NCBI RefSeq assembly: GCF_012972675.1 | Contig: NZ_JABCRE010000002.1 | Coordinates: 671,001-735,000 of the forward strand | Source: Pontixanthobacter rizhaonensis | GTDB lineage: Bacteria; Pseudomonadota; Alphaproteobacteria; Sphingomonadales; Sphingomonadaceae | Length of the DNA stretch: 64,000 bases | Reading direction: 5' to 3' | Shown here: in pieces, positions 18,831 through 26,675 of the stretch | Position numbering within the stretch: the stretch's first letter is position 1 | Layout: each line of letters starts with the position of its first letter | Position numbers and translations under genes: made by a program | The notes under the pieces: generated by a model | Told to the model about the DNA's origin: nothing | Database searches by the model: none | Seen by the model: the letters and a program-made list of their open reading frames with translations, nothing else

Positions 18831-21524
18831 ATGAATGGACGTAAAATGCGCGGCGACAATATGACGACTACCGGCTCTGCAATTGCAGGCCGCCGTTTGG
18901 CGCTCGCTTTGATGGGCGGCACAATACTCGCGGGTATGCCTGCAGTTGCGGTGGCTCAGGATGCTGAAACCGCTACAGAAGCGCCAGCAGCCCCTGTTGT
19001 TGCCCAACCACAAATTATCCGATCCATCACGATTACTGGATCGCAGCGCTTGGAACCGAACACGATCCTGAGTTATATCCGCCTGCGGGCAGGGCAGGAA
19101 TATTCGCAAGCCGCCGCCGATGCTGCGCTGAAGGACCTATACGCGACAGAGCTGTTTTCTAATGCGAGTGTTCGCAATGAAAATGGTAATGTGATCATCG
19201 AGGTGGATGAAAACCCTGTGATCAACCGGATCATTCTTGAGGGCAATAAGCGAATCAAGAACGATAAGATTCTGCCCGAGATCAAACTATCGCCGCGGCA
19301 GATCTTCACCCGATCCAAAGTTCGCGCAGATGTTGCCCGGATTATTGAGCTTTATAAACGTCAGGGGCGCTTTGCAGCGACGGTTGAACCTAAGATGGTT
19401 CAATTGAGCCAAAACCGTGTCGATATCGTTTTTGAGATCAGCGAAGGGCCCAAATCCAAAGTTCGCCAGATTAACATTATCGGCAACGAAGTGTTTTCCG
19501 ACGGTAAATTGCGCGGCGAGATGGTGACAAAGCAAGCGCGCTTCACAACCTTCCTGAGCTCTAACACCAGCTACGATCCTGATCGTTTGGCATTTGACCA
19601 GCAAAAGCTACGTCAGTTCTATCTTACCGAAGGGTACGCCGATTTCCGTGTGGTATCCGCTGTTGCCGAACTGACGCCTGACAAAAAAGACTTTATCATC
19701 ACCTATGTGGTTGAAGAGGGTGAGCGCTATAACTTCGGCAATGTAGAAGTCGACAGCCAGATCCGTGACTTTAACAGCGATGCGTTGGCGAGCAACTTGC
19801 CGATGGAATCCGGCGATCCCTACGATGCGAAACTGGTTGAAGACACGGTAGAACAGCTTTCCGAATTGGCGGGCTCTTTTGGTTACGCTTTTGCTGATGT
19901 TCAGCCACGTTTCGGGCGTAACAAAGAAGATCTGACGATGGACCTGACGTTCATCCTCAATGAAGCGCCGCGGGTTTATGTCGAACGGGTTGATGTGAAC
20001 GGCAACACTCTGACCCAAGACAAAGTGCTACGCCGTGAGTTCCGTGTTTCGGAAGGCGATGCCTTCAGCACGATCGGTATTAACCGGACGACAAACCGCA
20101 TCAAATCTCTCGGTTTCTTCCAAGAGAATTTTGAAGTCGAGCAGCGCGAGGGCAGCCAGCCCGATCGCATCATTCTCGAAGCGAATATTCAAGAACAACC
20201 AACGGGCGAGCTGCAGCTGTCGGCTGGCTTTTCGTCGATTGAGAGCTTTATTCTTTCGGCATCGATCCGTCAGCGGAATTTCCGCGGTAGAGGTCAAACA
20301 ATTGGGGCCGGGATCAACTATTCCCGGTTCTCACGCTCTTTCAACGTAAGCTTTACCGAGCCGTATTTGTTCGACCGGAACATCTCTACCGGGATTGATA
20401 TTTACCGCCGCGATTTCAACAATTTTGGCTTCAACAACAACAACCGGGTGAACAGTTACGAGCAGTCAACGACTGGCTTCTCTGTCCGCGTTGGTGTGCC
20501 ATTATCAGAATTTATGTCGCTTGTCGGCAGTTATACGTTCAACATTGATGACGTTACCCTTGGGAACAGGTTTTTCCGGGACATTAATGGCGATGGGACA
20601 CAAACGTGTGATCCAATTCAGGCAGGCCGGTTCCTGTGTGATGCTATTGGAAAACGGACTAGCTCCATCTTGGGTGCGACGTTGTCGTTTAACAATTTGA
20701 ATAGCCGCTTCCGTCCAACACGCGGTGAAAGTGTTTCGCTGTCAGCAGAGGTTGCAGGGCTTGGCGGCTCGGTGAAATATGCTCGAATGCGGGCCAGTGC
20801 CGCCAAGTATTGGAATGTATTTGACAACTTCATCTTCTCTGTGACTGCTGAAGGTGGGTGGATCAAGGGGTATGGAGGGGACAACGTTCAGTTGACTGAT
20901 CGGTTCTTCTTGGGTGAGCCGCAAATTCGCGGGTTTGATATCCGCGGAGTTGGTCCGCGTGTTTTCCGACAGCCAATTATATCGGATGGAAATGGCGGTT
21001 CAATCGCGTTGACAGACCGAGATCAGATTCAAGATGATGCGATTGGTGGTCGTTCGTTCTATCGCGGCCGGGCAGAGCTTGAAATTCCGCTGGGATCGGG
21101 AGCTCAAGAGCTGGGCCTGCGCCCATCAATATTTATGGATGTGGGGGCAGTCTTTAATGTTGAACGGCCTCAGTTGCTGTCGTCTCCGTTCCCGAATGGT
21201 ACTTCCGTTCCCGTTCGCGACAATGACGGAAATGAGCTGTTCCGCCAGACTGTTACCAACGCAGATGGCTCGACTACTGTGACAAATGTAACCAGTCCGA
21301 CTGCCCCAGATGGCAGTGCAAATACGGCTCTCACTCAAGTGATTGCCAGCCCGTTCCAAGAGGTGTTCCTCGGCGATTCGTCTAAGCCGCGTGTCACCAT
21401 TGGTGTTGGTGTAAACTGGAATTCTCCTTTTGGTCCTTTCCGGATCGACTTCGCGCATGCGCTCTCCACCGTAGAGGGTGATGACACGAAGAAATTCTCC
21501 TTCAATGTAGGAACTCAATTCTAA
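18831..21524 (+). CDS. bamA: Outer-membrane protein assembly factor BamA
   Basis: Central component of the BAM machine that folds beta-barrel proteins into the outer membrane. About 897 residues: a signal peptide with cleavage near VAVAQ, POTRA repeats from IRSITITGSQRLEPNTI onward, and the C-terminal 16-strand barrel with the conserved loop motif around FLGEPQIRGFDIRGVGPR (the VRGF-like motif is IRGF here), ending in NVGTQF with the terminal Phe. The start is uncertain: ATGs at 18831, 18846 and 18861 are all in frame and none has a strong ribosome site. It overlaps the skp-like gene by one base. Confidence 0.95.
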   Translation: MNGRKMRGDNMTTTGSAIAGRRLALALMGGTILAGMPAVAVAQDAETATEAPAAPVVAQPQIIRSITITGSQRLEPNTILSYIRLRAGQEYSQAAADAALKDLYATELFSNASVRNENGNVIIEVDENPVINRIILEGNKRIKNDKILPEIKLSPRQIFTRSKVRADVARIIELYKRQGRFAATVEPKMVQLSQNRVDIVFEISEGPKSKVRQINIIGNEVFSDGKLRGEMVTKQARFTTFLSSNTSYDPDRLAFDQQKLRQFYLTEGYADFRVVSAVAELTPDKKDFIITYVVEEGERYNFGNVEVDSQIRDFNSDALASNLPMESGDPYDAKLVEDTVEQLSELAGSFGYAFADVQPRFGRNKEDLTMDLTFILNEAPRVYVERVDVNGNTLTQDKVLRREFRVSEGDAFSTIGINRTTNRIKSLGFFQENFEVEQREGSQPDRIILEANIQEQPTGELQLSAGFSSIESFILSASIRQRNFRGRGQTIGAGINYSRFSRSFNVSFTEPYLFDRNISTGIDIYRRDFNNFGFNNNNRVNSYEQSTTGFSVRVGVPLSEFMSLVGSYTFNIDDVTLGNRFFRDINGDGTQTCDPIQAGRFLCDAIGKRTSSILGATLSFNNLNSRFRPTRGESVSLSAEVAGLGGSVKYARMRASAAKYWNVFDNFIFSVTAEGGWIKGYGGDNVQLTDRFFLGEPQIRGFDIRGVGPRVFRQPIISDGNGGSIALTDRDQIQDDAIGGRSFYRGRAELEIPLGSGAQELGLRPSIFMDVGAVFNVERPQLLSSPFPNGTSVPVRDNDGNELFRQTVTNADGSTTVTNVTSPTAPDGSANTALTQVIASPFQEVFLGDSSKPRVTIGVGVNWNSPFGPFRIDFAHALSTVEGDDTKKFSFNVGTQF

Positions 21525-22228
21525 TGAAAACTCTCTTGAAACCGGTTTTTGCCGCCGGCCTGCTTCTCACTGCATCTGCAACTGCGATGATCGCCGCTCC
21601 GGCTGCCGCGCAACAGACTGCACCTGGCGTTGGCGTGGTTAGCCTGCCTGCAGTGATCGTAAACTCGGACGCGTACCGCGTTGCGGAACAACAGCGTCCA
21701 GTAACGTATAAGCCGCAAATTGATCAGGCCAATGCGCGCCGTCAGCAAATTGCGGCCCAATTGCAGCCGTTGTACACAAAGCTGCAGGCGGATCAGCAGG
21801 CGAATGTTGCGCAAGCTACATTGCAACAGCAAGCTATCGCGATCCAGCAGATCGAGCAGTCTGGCCAAGCTGAACTTCAGCAAATTACCGCGCCGATACA
21901 GCTCAGCCGCGCCTATGTGACTGAGCAGATCGAGGAAAAGCTGGACGAAGCTGTACAGGCAGCCGCTGCGAAGCGTGGTGTGTCGTTGATACTCGATGCG
22001 TCAACCGGTCAAGTGATCTATGCTGCGGCGTCATATAATATGACTCAAGACGTATTGAGTGAAATCAATACACTTCTGCCTACTGTGCAGCTTGTACCTC
22101 CGCAGGGCTGGCTGCCGCGTGAAATGCGTGAACGCCAGGCAGCATTGCAGGCAGCTCAAGCCGCTCAGCAAGGCGCTGCACCAGCAGCTGCACCGGCAAC
22201 AACACCAGCGCAGCCAACTGGCCGCTAA
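21524..22228 (+). CDS. OmpH/Skp-family periplasmic chaperone
   Basis: Periplasmic holdase that shields outer-membrane proteins on their way to BAM. The 234-residue product has a signal peptide (cleavage near AAA-Q, about residue 30), then a long Gln/Ala-rich coiled-coil (residues about 65-140) framed by the beta strands [10 protein letters not shown] and [16 protein letters not shown], the OmpH layout. The C-terminal tail is Ala/Gln/Pro-rich and probably disordered. The ATG shares one base with the bamA stop (TAATG), so the two are coupled. fabZ follows; the lpxD usually found between is absent. Confidence 0.88.
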   Translation: MKTLLKPVFAAGLLLTASATAMIAAPAAAQQTAPGVGVVSLPAVIVNSDAYRVAEQQRPVTYKPQIDQANARRQQIAAQLQPLYTKLQADQQANVAQATLQQQAIAIQQIEQSGQAELQQITAPIQLSRAYVTEQIEEKLDEAVQAAAAKRGVSLILDASTGQVIYAAASYNMTQDVLSEINTLLPTVQLVPPQGWLPREMRERQAALQAAQAAQQGAAPAAAPATTPAQPTGR

Positions 22229-22266
22229 GCAATCAACCAATCGGCAGAGTTCTTCGGGGCAGGGCA

Positions 22267-22734
22267 ATGAGTACTGATAGTGGCGGCGATACCGCCTATG
22301 ATATCCATAAGATACTGAAAGCCCTGCCGCATCGCTATCCGTTGCTGCTGGTCGATCGGGTAAAATCGATCGAGCTGGGGGAACGCATTCACGCTGTGAA
22401 GGCGGTGTCATTCAATGAAGAGTTCTTCCAAGGACACTTCCCGGGTGCTCCGATTATGCCGGGCGTTTTGCAAGTTGAGGCTATGGCGCAAGCTGCAGCC
22501 ATTTTGGGCATTGAAACGCTCGAACTGGCGGGTACCGGTAAGCTGGTGTTTTTCATGGGTATCGAGAACGCCAAGTTTCGCGCCCCTGTAACGCCTGGTT
22601 GCTTGCTCGATATGGAAGTCGAATTCGTGCAAAAGCGCAGCCGGGTCTACAAATTCAAAGGCAAAGCCAGCGTTGAAGGCAAGGTGACCTGTCAGGCGGA
22701 ATTCACCGCAATGATTGCAGACCCACCCGCCTAA
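22267..22734 (+). CDS. fabZ: 3-hydroxyacyl-ACP dehydratase FabZ
   Basis: Hot-dog-fold enzyme that dehydrates 3-hydroxyacyl-ACP during fatty acid elongation. The 155 residues have the typical start [19 protein letters not shown] and the catalytic His57 in [13 protein letters not shown] with Glu71 in [18 protein letters not shown] lies upstream of the ATG. In most LPS-bearing Proteobacteria it is flanked by lpxD and lpxA; here it lies directly after the skp-like gene, with rpmE next. Confidence 0.96.
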   Translation: MSTDSGGDTAYDIHKILKALPHRYPLLLVDRVKSIELGERIHAVKAVSFNEEFFQGHFPGAPIMPGVLQVEAMAQAAAILGIETLELAGTGKLVFFMGIENAKFRAPVTPGCLLDMEVEFVQKRSRVYKFKGKASVEGKVTCQAEFTAMIADPPA

Positions 22735-22770
22735 CGTATTGGCGAACGACTAAAGCTTGCCAAAACAACC

Positions 22771-22800
22771 AGCGCCGCCTATTGGCGCCGCTTCTCATTT
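22771..22800 (+). terminator. Weak hairpin after fabZ
   Basis: The arms 22771-22779 and 22784-22792 pair at 8 of 9 positions with loop TATT, followed by TCTCATTTC. The T tract is poor, so it may be a weak terminator or only a stabilising 3' hairpin. Confidence 0.35.
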
Positions 22801-22849
22801 CATTGCAGGGCCGGTCGGAACCGTTCCATATGCATAAAGGATATACGAC

Positions 22850-23074
22850 ATGAAGGCCGAAGGTCACCCAGACTACCACACCATCACAGTCAAAATGACC
22901 GATGGCACTGAGTTCCAAACCAAATCCACTTGGGGTAAAGAAGGCGATACGCTCGCACTCGAAATTGACCCGACAAGCCACCCGGCTTGGACTGGTGGTA
23001 AACAGCAGATCCAAGAAGGCGGCCGTGTCGCTCAGTTCAACAAGCGTTTCGGCGGGCTCAGCCTCAAGAAATAA
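22850..23074 (+). CDS. rpmE: 50S ribosomal protein L31
   Basis: Small protein of the large ribosomal subunit. The 74 residues match the family, with the start [20 protein letters not shown] and the C-terminal [11 protein letters not shown]. The Cys residues of the zinc-binding (C+) form are absent, so this is the zinc-independent type. AAAGGA lies before the ATG. It has its own terminator. Confidence 0.96.
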   Translation: MKAEGHPDYHTITVKMTDGTEFQTKSTWGKEGDTLALEIDPTSHPAWTGGKQQIQEGGRVAQFNKRFGGLSLKK

Positions 23075-23098
23075 GCTTTTTGAGCTTTACACAGTTAG

Positions 23099-23131
23099 AG
23101 AAGGGCGGTCCTGCGGGGCCGCCCTTTTTTG
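23099..23131 (+). terminator. Intrinsic terminator after rpmE
   Basis: An 8-bp stem AAGGGCGG/CCGCCCTT (23101-23108 with 23119-23126), partly extendable inward, ends in a run of six Ts. Confidence 0.9.
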
Positions 23132-23201
23132 TTGTGACCAAGGGTGCATAAGTCGTGATCTATTATTGTGGGAGGGCAGGCGGGCGCTTTAACGTCGCAG
23201 A

Positions 23202-23756
23202 TCAGGCAAGTACGTGTTCGATCAAGATACCTGCGCCCAGAGCGATCAGGACAATCCCGCCGATGATTTCAGCGACCTTACCCATATTGCCCGATGCCCG
23301 GGTCCCAAGCCAGTAGGCTGGAATGCACAACATGGCAGTCACCAAACCGATGATAAGACAGGCGATCCAGATAGAAGGACCCAGCAGCGGCAAAGTGATG
23401 CCAGCTGCGGCGGCGTCTATACTCGTGGCAACCGCTGCGATTATCAAACCTGTATAATGCGAGCGGGCCGTTCCCGGCGTGTCATCTTTCCCGTCCCGTG
23501 CTGCATCTACCAGCATCTTGGCCCCTAGAAAGCTGAGTAGGGCAAAGGCGATCCAATGGTCGATAGCTGCAATCGCATCAGAGATCACCACGCCGGCACC
23601 CCAACCAATAAGCGGCATAAATCCTTGCGCTGCGCCAAACACGGCACCTGTTTCAATTGCGCGAAAAACGCTGTGTTCACCCTTTGCGCCGCGCACCATG
23701 GCAACCGCAACGGCATCCATAGCGAGGCCGACAGAGAGAATGATCAAAGCAAACAT
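23202..23756 (-). CDS. mntP: Putative manganese efflux pump MntP
   Basis: Six-helix inner-membrane exporter that protects against excess Mn(II). The 184 residues match the family size. The two-fold repeated Asp motifs are present: GLAMDAVAVAM near the N-terminus and ATSIDAAAAGI in the second half. The frame is open for another 69 codons upstream, but that stretch is basic and unlike the family, so the ATG giving MFALIILSVGL is chosen. No strong ribosome site is seen. A hairpin (23841-23860, 8 bp) lies about 90 bases upstream; I do not recognise the yybP-ykoY manganese riboswitch pattern. Confidence 0.88.
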   Translation of the reverse strand: MFALIILSVGLAMDAVAVAMVRGAKGEHSVFRAIETGAVFGAAQGFMPLIGWGAGVVISDAIAAIDHWIAFALLSFLGAKMLVDAARDGKDDTPGTARSHYTGLIIAAVATSIDAAAAGITLPLLGPSIWIACLIIGLVTAMLCIPAYWLGTRASGNMGKVAEIIGGIVLIALGAGILIEHVLA

Positions 23757-24042
23757 GGCAGGCCGTATTAGTGTGACTGTCAAAACTAAGAAAGGCGCCA
23801 ACTCAGCCTGAAGCCACCAAAAGGATTCGGTTGCGAGTAAGGAAACCGATGCCGGTTCCCGTCGCTCACTTTTTGACCACGTAACAATCTTGCGTAAATT
23901 TCGTTGTAACGCAGTTTTCGCTTTCAAAAACCGATAAGCTATGCAATTGGCGCAGCCCCGCATCGGAAGCGGCTTGACCCATGGCGAACGGGCCTTAACA
24001 GGCCCCGCTAGGCGGCATTTTCGATATGCGGGCCGGATGTGT

Positions 24043-24120
24043 GGCGACCGTAGCTCAGTTGGTTAGAGCGCCGGTTTGTGGTACCGGAGGTCGGGGATTC
24101 GAGCTCCCTCGGTCGCCCCA
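24043..24120 (+). tRNA. tRNA-His (anticodon GTG)
   Basis: Acceptor GCGACCG pairs with CGGTCGC. The extra 5' G (-1) pairs with C73, the identity element of tRNA-His, and CCA is encoded. The anticodon stem CCGGT/ACCGG encloses GTG; the T arm is GGGGA-TTCGAGC-TCCCT. Confidence 0.97.
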
Positions 24121-24193
24121 TCATCCTTCCCTTCGATCATCGCCGCCTTATTGTGCGCGCTGCACCCGCCGCGCGAGAAAAAGGCTATGTGCG

Positions 24194-25258
24194 ATGACTG
24201 CGTTCTGGACTGAACCCGATTTTGACGACCATGAGCAAGTACAGCTTGTGCGTGACCGTGCATCGGGCCTTACCGCAATTATTGCGCTGCATTCGACCCA
24301 TCTTGGACCGGGTGCTGGCGGGACACGCTATTGGCATTACCCAGAGCCGAAGGATGCGATTCGCGACGCGTTGCGTCTAAGCCGCGGGATGAGCTATAAA
24401 AACGCGATGGCGGGCCTTCCGATGGGCGGCGGTAAAGCAGTTATTCTGGCCGACAAAAGTGGTGAGAAAACTCAGGCGTTGCTCGAAGCATTTGGCGATA
24501 CTGTCAATGCATTGGGCGGCCGTTATGTGACGGCGGAAGATGTCGGTATCAGCGAAGCAGACATGGTCACTGTGTCTACACGTACCCGCTACGTATCCGG
24601 TTTGCCTGTATCGGGTGAGAATGCCGCAGGCGGCGATCCCGGCCCATTCACGGCGATGGGTATTTATCATGGTATTAAGGCAGCCGTGCAGCACAAGCTT
24701 GGCAAGAGCAGCATGGACGGCGTCCATATTGCCGTTCAAGGCACCGGCAGTGTCGGTAGCGGTTTAGCCCGCCTGTTGGCGCGTGATGGGGCCAAGCTTA
24801 CTCTGGCTGACATTCACGCAGACCGCGCGGCAGGTCTAGCCCGCGAATTGGGTGGAGAGGCTGTCTCAACAGACACTATCATGGGCGTTCAATGCGACGT
24901 GTTCAGCCCCAATGCGCTGGGTGCTATCTTGGATGATGAGGGCATTGCGAGGTTGCAGGCACCGATTGTGGCGGGCGGGGCGAATAACCAGCTCGCGCGG
25001 CAAGGGCACGGCGCGAGAGTGGCTGAGCGCGGCATTCTTTACGCGCCAGATTATGTGATCAATGCAGGTGGGATCATCAGCGTTGCAATGGAATATCTGG
25101 CCAAGCGCCAAGGTGAGCCAAGCGACATCAATGAAGTACGCAAACGCATCGCCAAGATCCCGGAAAGACTGCAAGAAATCTGGCAACAAAGCGAGGAAAC
25201 CGGGGTCTCATCAGACGCGGTTGCCGATGGAATGGCGCAAAAGCTGATCGGTCGCTGA
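24194..25258 (+). CDS. Glu/Leu/Phe/Val-type amino acid dehydrogenase
   Basis: NAD-dependent oxidative deaminase of the leucine/phenylalanine/valine dehydrogenase branch, converting an amino acid to its 2-oxo acid and ammonia. The 354 residues show HLGPGAGGTRYW, the catalytic lysine regions SYKNAMAG (Lys69) and LPMGGGKAV (Lys81), and the dinucleotide motif GTGSVGSG (183-190), then GGANNQL and APDYVINAGG. Length and motifs fit Leu/Val dehydrogenase better than glutamate dehydrogenase; the exact substrate cannot be read. The frame extends upstream through tRNA-His, but the ATG at 24194 with AAGG 9 bases before it is the sensible start. Confidence 0.92.
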   Translation: MTAFWTEPDFDDHEQVQLVRDRASGLTAIIALHSTHLGPGAGGTRYWHYPEPKDAIRDALRLSRGMSYKNAMAGLPMGGGKAVILADKSGEKTQALLEAFGDTVNALGGRYVTAEDVGISEADMVTVSTRTRYVSGLPVSGENAAGGDPGPFTAMGIYHGIKAAVQHKLGKSSMDGVHIAVQGTGSVGSGLARLLARDGAKLTLADIHADRAAGLARELGGEAVSTDTIMGVQCDVFSPNALGAILDDEGIARLQAPIVAGGANNQLARQGHGARVAERGILYAPDYVINAGGIISVAMEYLAKRQGEPSDINEVRKRIAKIPERLQEIWQQSEETGVSSDAVADGMAQKLIGR

Positions 25259-25326
25259 TTCTGACCCTTGATAGCGCTGGAAAGCCCTGCCAAGACTAGA
25301 ACAGTTATTCGGGTGTTAGACCTTCC

Positions 25327-26043
25327 ATGCACGGCTTTGCCAATCCCAAACGGTTTCTTTCCTTAGCGCGCTGGTTAACCCCGCTGCTGCTGGTCAGCGG
25401 GCTTGTGGTTACCGGGGCTGCATTGATTTGGGGCCTGTATTTTGTCCCGCCAGATCGGCTGATGGGCGAAACTGTCCGTATTTTATTCATCCATGTGCCT
25501 GCTGCTTGGCTGGGTATGGGCGGTTGGACAGCCATTGCGATCTCCAGTCTGGTGTTTCTGGTGTGGAAGCACCCGCTTGCCAGCTTGGCAGCGCGCGCTG
25601 CTGCTGTTCCCGGAATGGTCTTTACAGCGATCTGTCTGGTTACCGGTTCAATTTGGGGCCGCCCCACATGGGGCACATGGTGGGTGTGGGATGGCCGGCT
25701 CACTTCGATGCTCGTTCTGCTGTTCCTCTATTTTGGCTATATCGCGCTGTCACAAGCCGTCAGCCGTGAAGGCGGATCAAGTAAGATCCCAGCGATCTTT
25801 GGCCTTGTTGGAGCCATCAACATCCCGATTATCAATCGCTCTGTTGTATGGTGGAATTCGCTGCATCAGCCGCCCAGCATTACGATGGGCAAGAGCGCGA
25901 TTGATGCAACATTTATGATCCCGCTCATGATCGCGGTGGTGGGGTTCTCGCTGATATTTGGCGGGATTGTCCTAGCGCGGATGCGCACGCTTCTGGCAGA
26001 GGTCCAGGCCGAGGCGCGGTTGCGCCGCAAGGCTTTGGGTTAG
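25327..26043 (+). CDS. ccmC: Heme exporter/handling protein CcmC
   Basis: Inner-membrane protein of system I cytochrome c maturation that loads heme onto CcmE. The 238 residues form about six membrane segments with the tryptophan-rich heme-handling motif WGTWWVWD at 115-122 and conserved periplasmic His residues (His56 in RILFIHVPAAW, and in NSLHQPPS). First gene of a tightly packed ccmCDEFGH operon; ccmA and ccmB, usually just upstream, are not here. Confidence 0.96.
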   Translation: MHGFANPKRFLSLARWLTPLLLVSGLVVTGAALIWGLYFVPPDRLMGETVRILFIHVPAAWLGMGGWTAIAISSLVFLVWKHPLASLAARAAAVPGMVFTAICLVTGSIWGRPTWGTWWVWDGRLTSMLVLLFLYFGYIALSQAVSREGGSSKIPAIFGLVGAINIPIINRSVVWWNSLHQPPSITMGKSAIDATFMIPLMIAVVGFSLIFGGIVLARMRTLLAEVQAEARLRRKALG

Positions 26044-26058
26044 GGCTGGCTGGACGCA

Positions 26059-26199
26059 ATGCGGGAAAATCTGGATCAGTGGGACTATGTCCTGGCATGT
26101 TATGTAATCGGTGTTCTTGCCACAGTGGCGACTATGGTATGGTCATGGGCAGCTATGCGGCGCGCAGAAAAACGCCGCGATGAGGTGAAACGAAAATGA
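26059..26199 (+). CDS. ccmD: Heme exporter subunit CcmD
   Basis: A 46-residue single-pass protein: a short N-terminus (MRENLDQWDYVL), one membrane segment (about residues 11-32) and a basic end (RRAEKRRDEVKRK). This is the CcmD pattern, including the aromatic residues before the membrane segment. CcmD helps release holo-CcmE from CcmC and CcmAB. It begins 15 bases after ccmC and its stop overlaps the ccmE start by ATGA. Size, topology and position make the call firm despite low sequence conservation. Confidence 0.9.
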   Translation: MRENLDQWDYVLACYVIGVLATVATMVWSWAAMRRAEKRRDEVKRK

Positions 26200-26675
26200 C
26201 AGGCAGCGGACAAACTGGTCTGAAAGCCAAACATCAAAGGTTGGTTCTGGTGGTGATTGCTTTGGTGGCGATCATCGGTGCAGGCCTTCTTGCGGCCTAT
26301 GCGCTGCGCAATGAAGTGAACTATTTCTATTTGCCCAACCAGATGGCGGCAAATCCGCCTGAAGTGGGGCAAGCTGTTCGATTGGGCGGCATGGTGCAGG
26401 AAGGTTCACTAGAAACGCTGCAAGACGGCATTACCGTGGCCTTTGTCGTGACAGATCAAGAAAATGCGGTCGTCAATGTACGCTATTCGGGCATTTTGCC
26501 TGACCTGTTCGTTGAAGGTTCTGGCGTGGTTGCGGATGGACGCTTGGGCGCCGACGGGGTGTTCGTCGCGGATGAATTGCTCGCTAAACATGACGAGAAT
26601 TATGTACCGCGCGAACTGCAAGAGCTGGAGCAGCACAAGGCCGCCGAAACTCTGGCAGCGACAGAGAGTTACTGA
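26196..26675 (+). CDS. ccmE: Periplasmic heme chaperone CcmE
   Basis: Binds heme covalently and carries it to the CcmF/H ligation complex. The 159 residues have an N-terminal membrane anchor (about 15-36), an OB-fold with VRLGGMV, and the heme-attachment motif LAKHDENY with His132 and Tyr136. It is coupled to ccmD and ccmF by overlapping start and stop codons. Confidence 0.97.
   Translation: MTGSGQTGLKAKHQRLVLVVIALVAIIGAGLLAAYALRNEVNYFYLPNQMAANPPEVGQAVRLGGMVQEGSLETLQDGITVAFVVTDQENAVVNVRYSGILPDLFVEGSGVVADGRLGADGVFVADELLAKHDENYVPRELQELEQHKAAETLAATESY

Noticed and set aside
23757-23960. Manganese riboswitch (yybP-ykoY) upstream of mntP
   Set aside because: A hairpin is present at 23841-23860 but I could not find the conserved loop sequences of that riboswitch class.
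23757-23963. Longer MntP starting at 23963
   Set aside because: The 69 extra residues are basic and unlike the family; the first membrane segment begins at the internal ATG (23756).
24026-24193. N-terminal extension of the amino acid dehydrogenase reading through tRNA-His
   Set aside because: The region is a complete tRNA gene; the dehydrogenase family N-terminus begins at the ATG at 24194.
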